Positions 5,613 to 6,561 of a DNA stretch of 6,561 nt are shown piece by piece. Origin of the DNA: Bryobacterales bacterium (GTDB taxonomy: Bacteria; Acidobacteriota; Terriglobia; Bryobacterales; Bryobacteraceae); assembly GCA_020853155.1 (NCBI GenBank), contig JADYZL010000010.1, positions 1 through 6,561 on the forward strand, given 5' to 3'. The first letter of the stretch is position 1. Every line of letters starts with the position of its first letter. The position numbers and the translations under genes were made by a program. The notes below the pieces were generated by a model that did not search any database, had not been told where the DNA came from, and was given only the letters and a program-made list of their open reading frames with translations.

Positions 5613-6425
5613 ATGAATTCAAAGAACATCAAGAACATGAAGCCTTTCCGCCTCCTCGCCATCGCGGCCCTATTCGCGACCCTGCTGCTGATCTCCTGTC
5701 AATCCAAGGAACAGTCCTCCGCCCCGCCCGCGCCCAGCGAAGCCCCTCCGGCGGCGAGTGGGGTGTCTGAAGCGAAGCCCGCGCCGGCGGAAGCGAATCC
5801 GGCGGAGAACGCTCCGGCGGCTACCCCGACCGCGGAGGAGCCCCCCGCGCAATCGACCGCGCCCGGAACCCGCCCCGCACAGCCCACGCCGGCGCGTGTT
5901 GCTCCGAAGGACCCCAACGTCATCATGGTGCGGATGAAGACGACCAAGGGAGACATCGATATCGAACTGCACAAGGATTGGGCTCCGCTAGGAGTGGCGC
6001 GGTTCCGGGAACTGGTGGATTCCGGTTACTTCGACGGCGCCCGCTTCTTCCGGGTGGTGCCGGGCTTCGTGGTGCAGTTCGGCATTGCGGCGAACCCGTT
6101 GCTCACGGCCAAGTGGGACGGCTCCGAGATTCAGGACGACCCCGTTTTGCAAAGCAATACCCGGGGCATCGTCACCTTCGCCACGGCGGGCCGGAATACC
6201 CGCACCACGCAGTTGTTTATCAACCTCGGCGACAATCCACGCCTCGACAATATGGGCTTCGCGCCGATCGGGCGTGTGGTTCGCGGAATGGATTCGGTGG
6301 ATTCCATCGATAGCCGCTACGGGGAAGCGCCCCAGCAGCCGCGCATCGAGGATGAGGGCGAGGCGTATCTCTCGCGCGAATTCCCGAACCTCGACAAAAT
6401 TGTCTCGGCGCGCGTGATCGATTAG
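5613..6425 (+). CDS. Lipoprotein cyclophilin-type peptidyl-prolyl cis-trans isomerase
   Basis: From ATG 5613 the product is 270 aa. It catalyses cis-trans isomerisation of Xaa-Pro bonds and should act at the cell envelope. Residues 1-28 are a lipoprotein signal peptide: Lys-rich start, hydrophobic PFRLLAIAALFATLLL, and lipobox LISC with lipidated Cys29. Residues 30 to about 100 are an Ala/Pro/Glu-rich linker holding the domain off the membrane. The cyclophilin domain spans about 103-268. The active-site block FFRVVPGFVVQFG (145-157) keeps the catalytic Arg147, Phe152 and Gln155. TTQLFINLGDN (198-208) supplies the second active-site strand, with Gln200 and Phe202. The usual FHR is FFR here, as in some bacterial homologues. 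An ATG eight codons later (5637) is an alternative start that would give an equally good signal peptide, and neither has a clear ribosome binding site. A longer frame from 5517 would place the signal internally and is rejected. The gene lies 152 bp after the small basic gene. Confidence 0.9.
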   Translation: MNSKNIKNMKPFRLLAIAALFATLLLISCQSKEQSSAPPAPSEAPPAASGVSEAKPAPAEANPAENAPAATPTAEEPPAQSTAPGTRPAQPTPARVAPKDPNVIMVRMKTTKGDIDIELHKDWAPLGVARFRELVDSGYFDGARFFRVVPGFVVQFGIAANPLLTAKWDGSEIQDDPVLQSNTRGIVTFATAGRNTRTTQLFINLGDNPRLDNMGFAPIGRVVRGMDSVDSIDSRYGEAPQQPRIEDEGEAYLSREFPNLDKIVSARVID

Positions 6426-6489
6426 TTTTTCAGGGCTTCATCCTAAGGCTCGCGACATACCGCTCCGATATACTGAATTTGGGCAGGGC

Positions 6490-6561
6490 ATGGCGGCGCC
6501 TTCAAATACCGTAAGCTTCCGGAACGTCACATGGTGGGGCTTCATCGTGCTGGCGTTGGTG
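6490..6561 (+). CDS. N-terminus of a probable membrane protein (3' end outside window)
   Basis: ATG 6490 opens a frame that runs off the right edge after 24 codons. The peptide has a short polar start followed by WWGFIVLALV, which looks like the beginning of a first transmembrane helix or an uncleaved signal anchor. An AGGG lies just before the start but with only two bases between them, so the true start could differ. TATACT at 6469-6474 is a possible -10 without a good -35. The family cannot be named from so little. It lies 64 bp after the cyclophilin gene on the same strand. Confidence 0.45.
   Translation, partial: MAAPSNTVSFRNVTWWGFIVLALV

Noticed and set aside
5131..5622. Antisense open frames across the small basic gene and the following gap
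   Set aside because: They lack ribosome binding sites and recognisable features, cross the terminator-like hairpin, and are best explained as GC-rich shadows.
4654..6406. 13-base identity ACAAAATTGTCTC at 4654-4666 and 6394-6406
   Set aside because: One copy is inside the coding end of the cyclophilin gene, the flanks are unrelated, and there is no pairing or spacing logic. It is probably coincidence.
6393..6430. Possible terminator at the end of the cyclophilin gene
   Set aside because: The T-run after the stop is not preceded by an adjacent stem. The only nearby hairpin (GACA/TGTC) is four base pairs, AT-rich and about 20 bases too early.
1..6561. Mobile element, CRISPR array, defence island, phage or toxin-antitoxin system
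   Set aside because: No transposase, integrase, terminal repeats, spaced direct-repeat array, tRNA attachment site or recognised defence protein was seen.

Overview
This is a GC-rich bacterial window whose gene content and protein style suggest Acidobacteriota of the Solibacter/Bryobacter kind. The pointers are a Tat-exported Gfo/Idh/MocA oxidoreductase, an exported Dcp-type metallopeptidase, a lipoprotein cyclophilin with an Ala/Pro-rich linker, and several small proteins of unknown role. The lineage is an inference from remembered family resemblance; no rRNA or other marker gene is present.

Layout. Positions 1-186 (+) are the C-terminal 61 residues of a probable SAM-dependent methyltransferase cut by the left edge. 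It converges on a minus-strand block, and a 9-bp inverted repeat at 253-283 sits between the two stop codons as a possible bidirectional terminator. The minus-strand block, in transcription order, is: a 224-aa protein with a divergent cold-shock-like N-terminus (3796-4470), a 397-aa Tat-signal Gfo/Idh/MocA oxidoreductase (2542-3735), and a 721-aa exported M3 peptidase of the Dcp type (304-2469). The gaps of 60 and 71 bp and the shared strand allow an operon but do not prove one.

A roughly 410-bp divergent intergenic region (4471-4881) carries several inverted repeats. To its right the genes run on the plus strand: a 97-aa protein resembling a GIY-YIG nuclease that has lost active-site residues (4882-5175), a 75-aa basic protein of unknown function (5233-5460) followed by a strong hairpin, a 270-aa lipoprotein cyclophilin (5613-6425), and the first 24 residues of a probable membrane protein cut by the right edge (from 6490).

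Functionally the recognisable products are mostly envelope or secretory proteins: a Tat oxidoreductase, an exported peptidyl-dipeptidase and a lipid-anchored prolyl isomerase. They do not form a known pathway, and I see no defence system, mobile element, CRISPR array, tRNA or rRNA. Most of the window looks like ordinary chromosome. The points worth a second look are the two degenerate nucleic-acid-binding-type proteins, the hairpin-rich divergent region, and the altered catalytic motif in the oxidoreductase.
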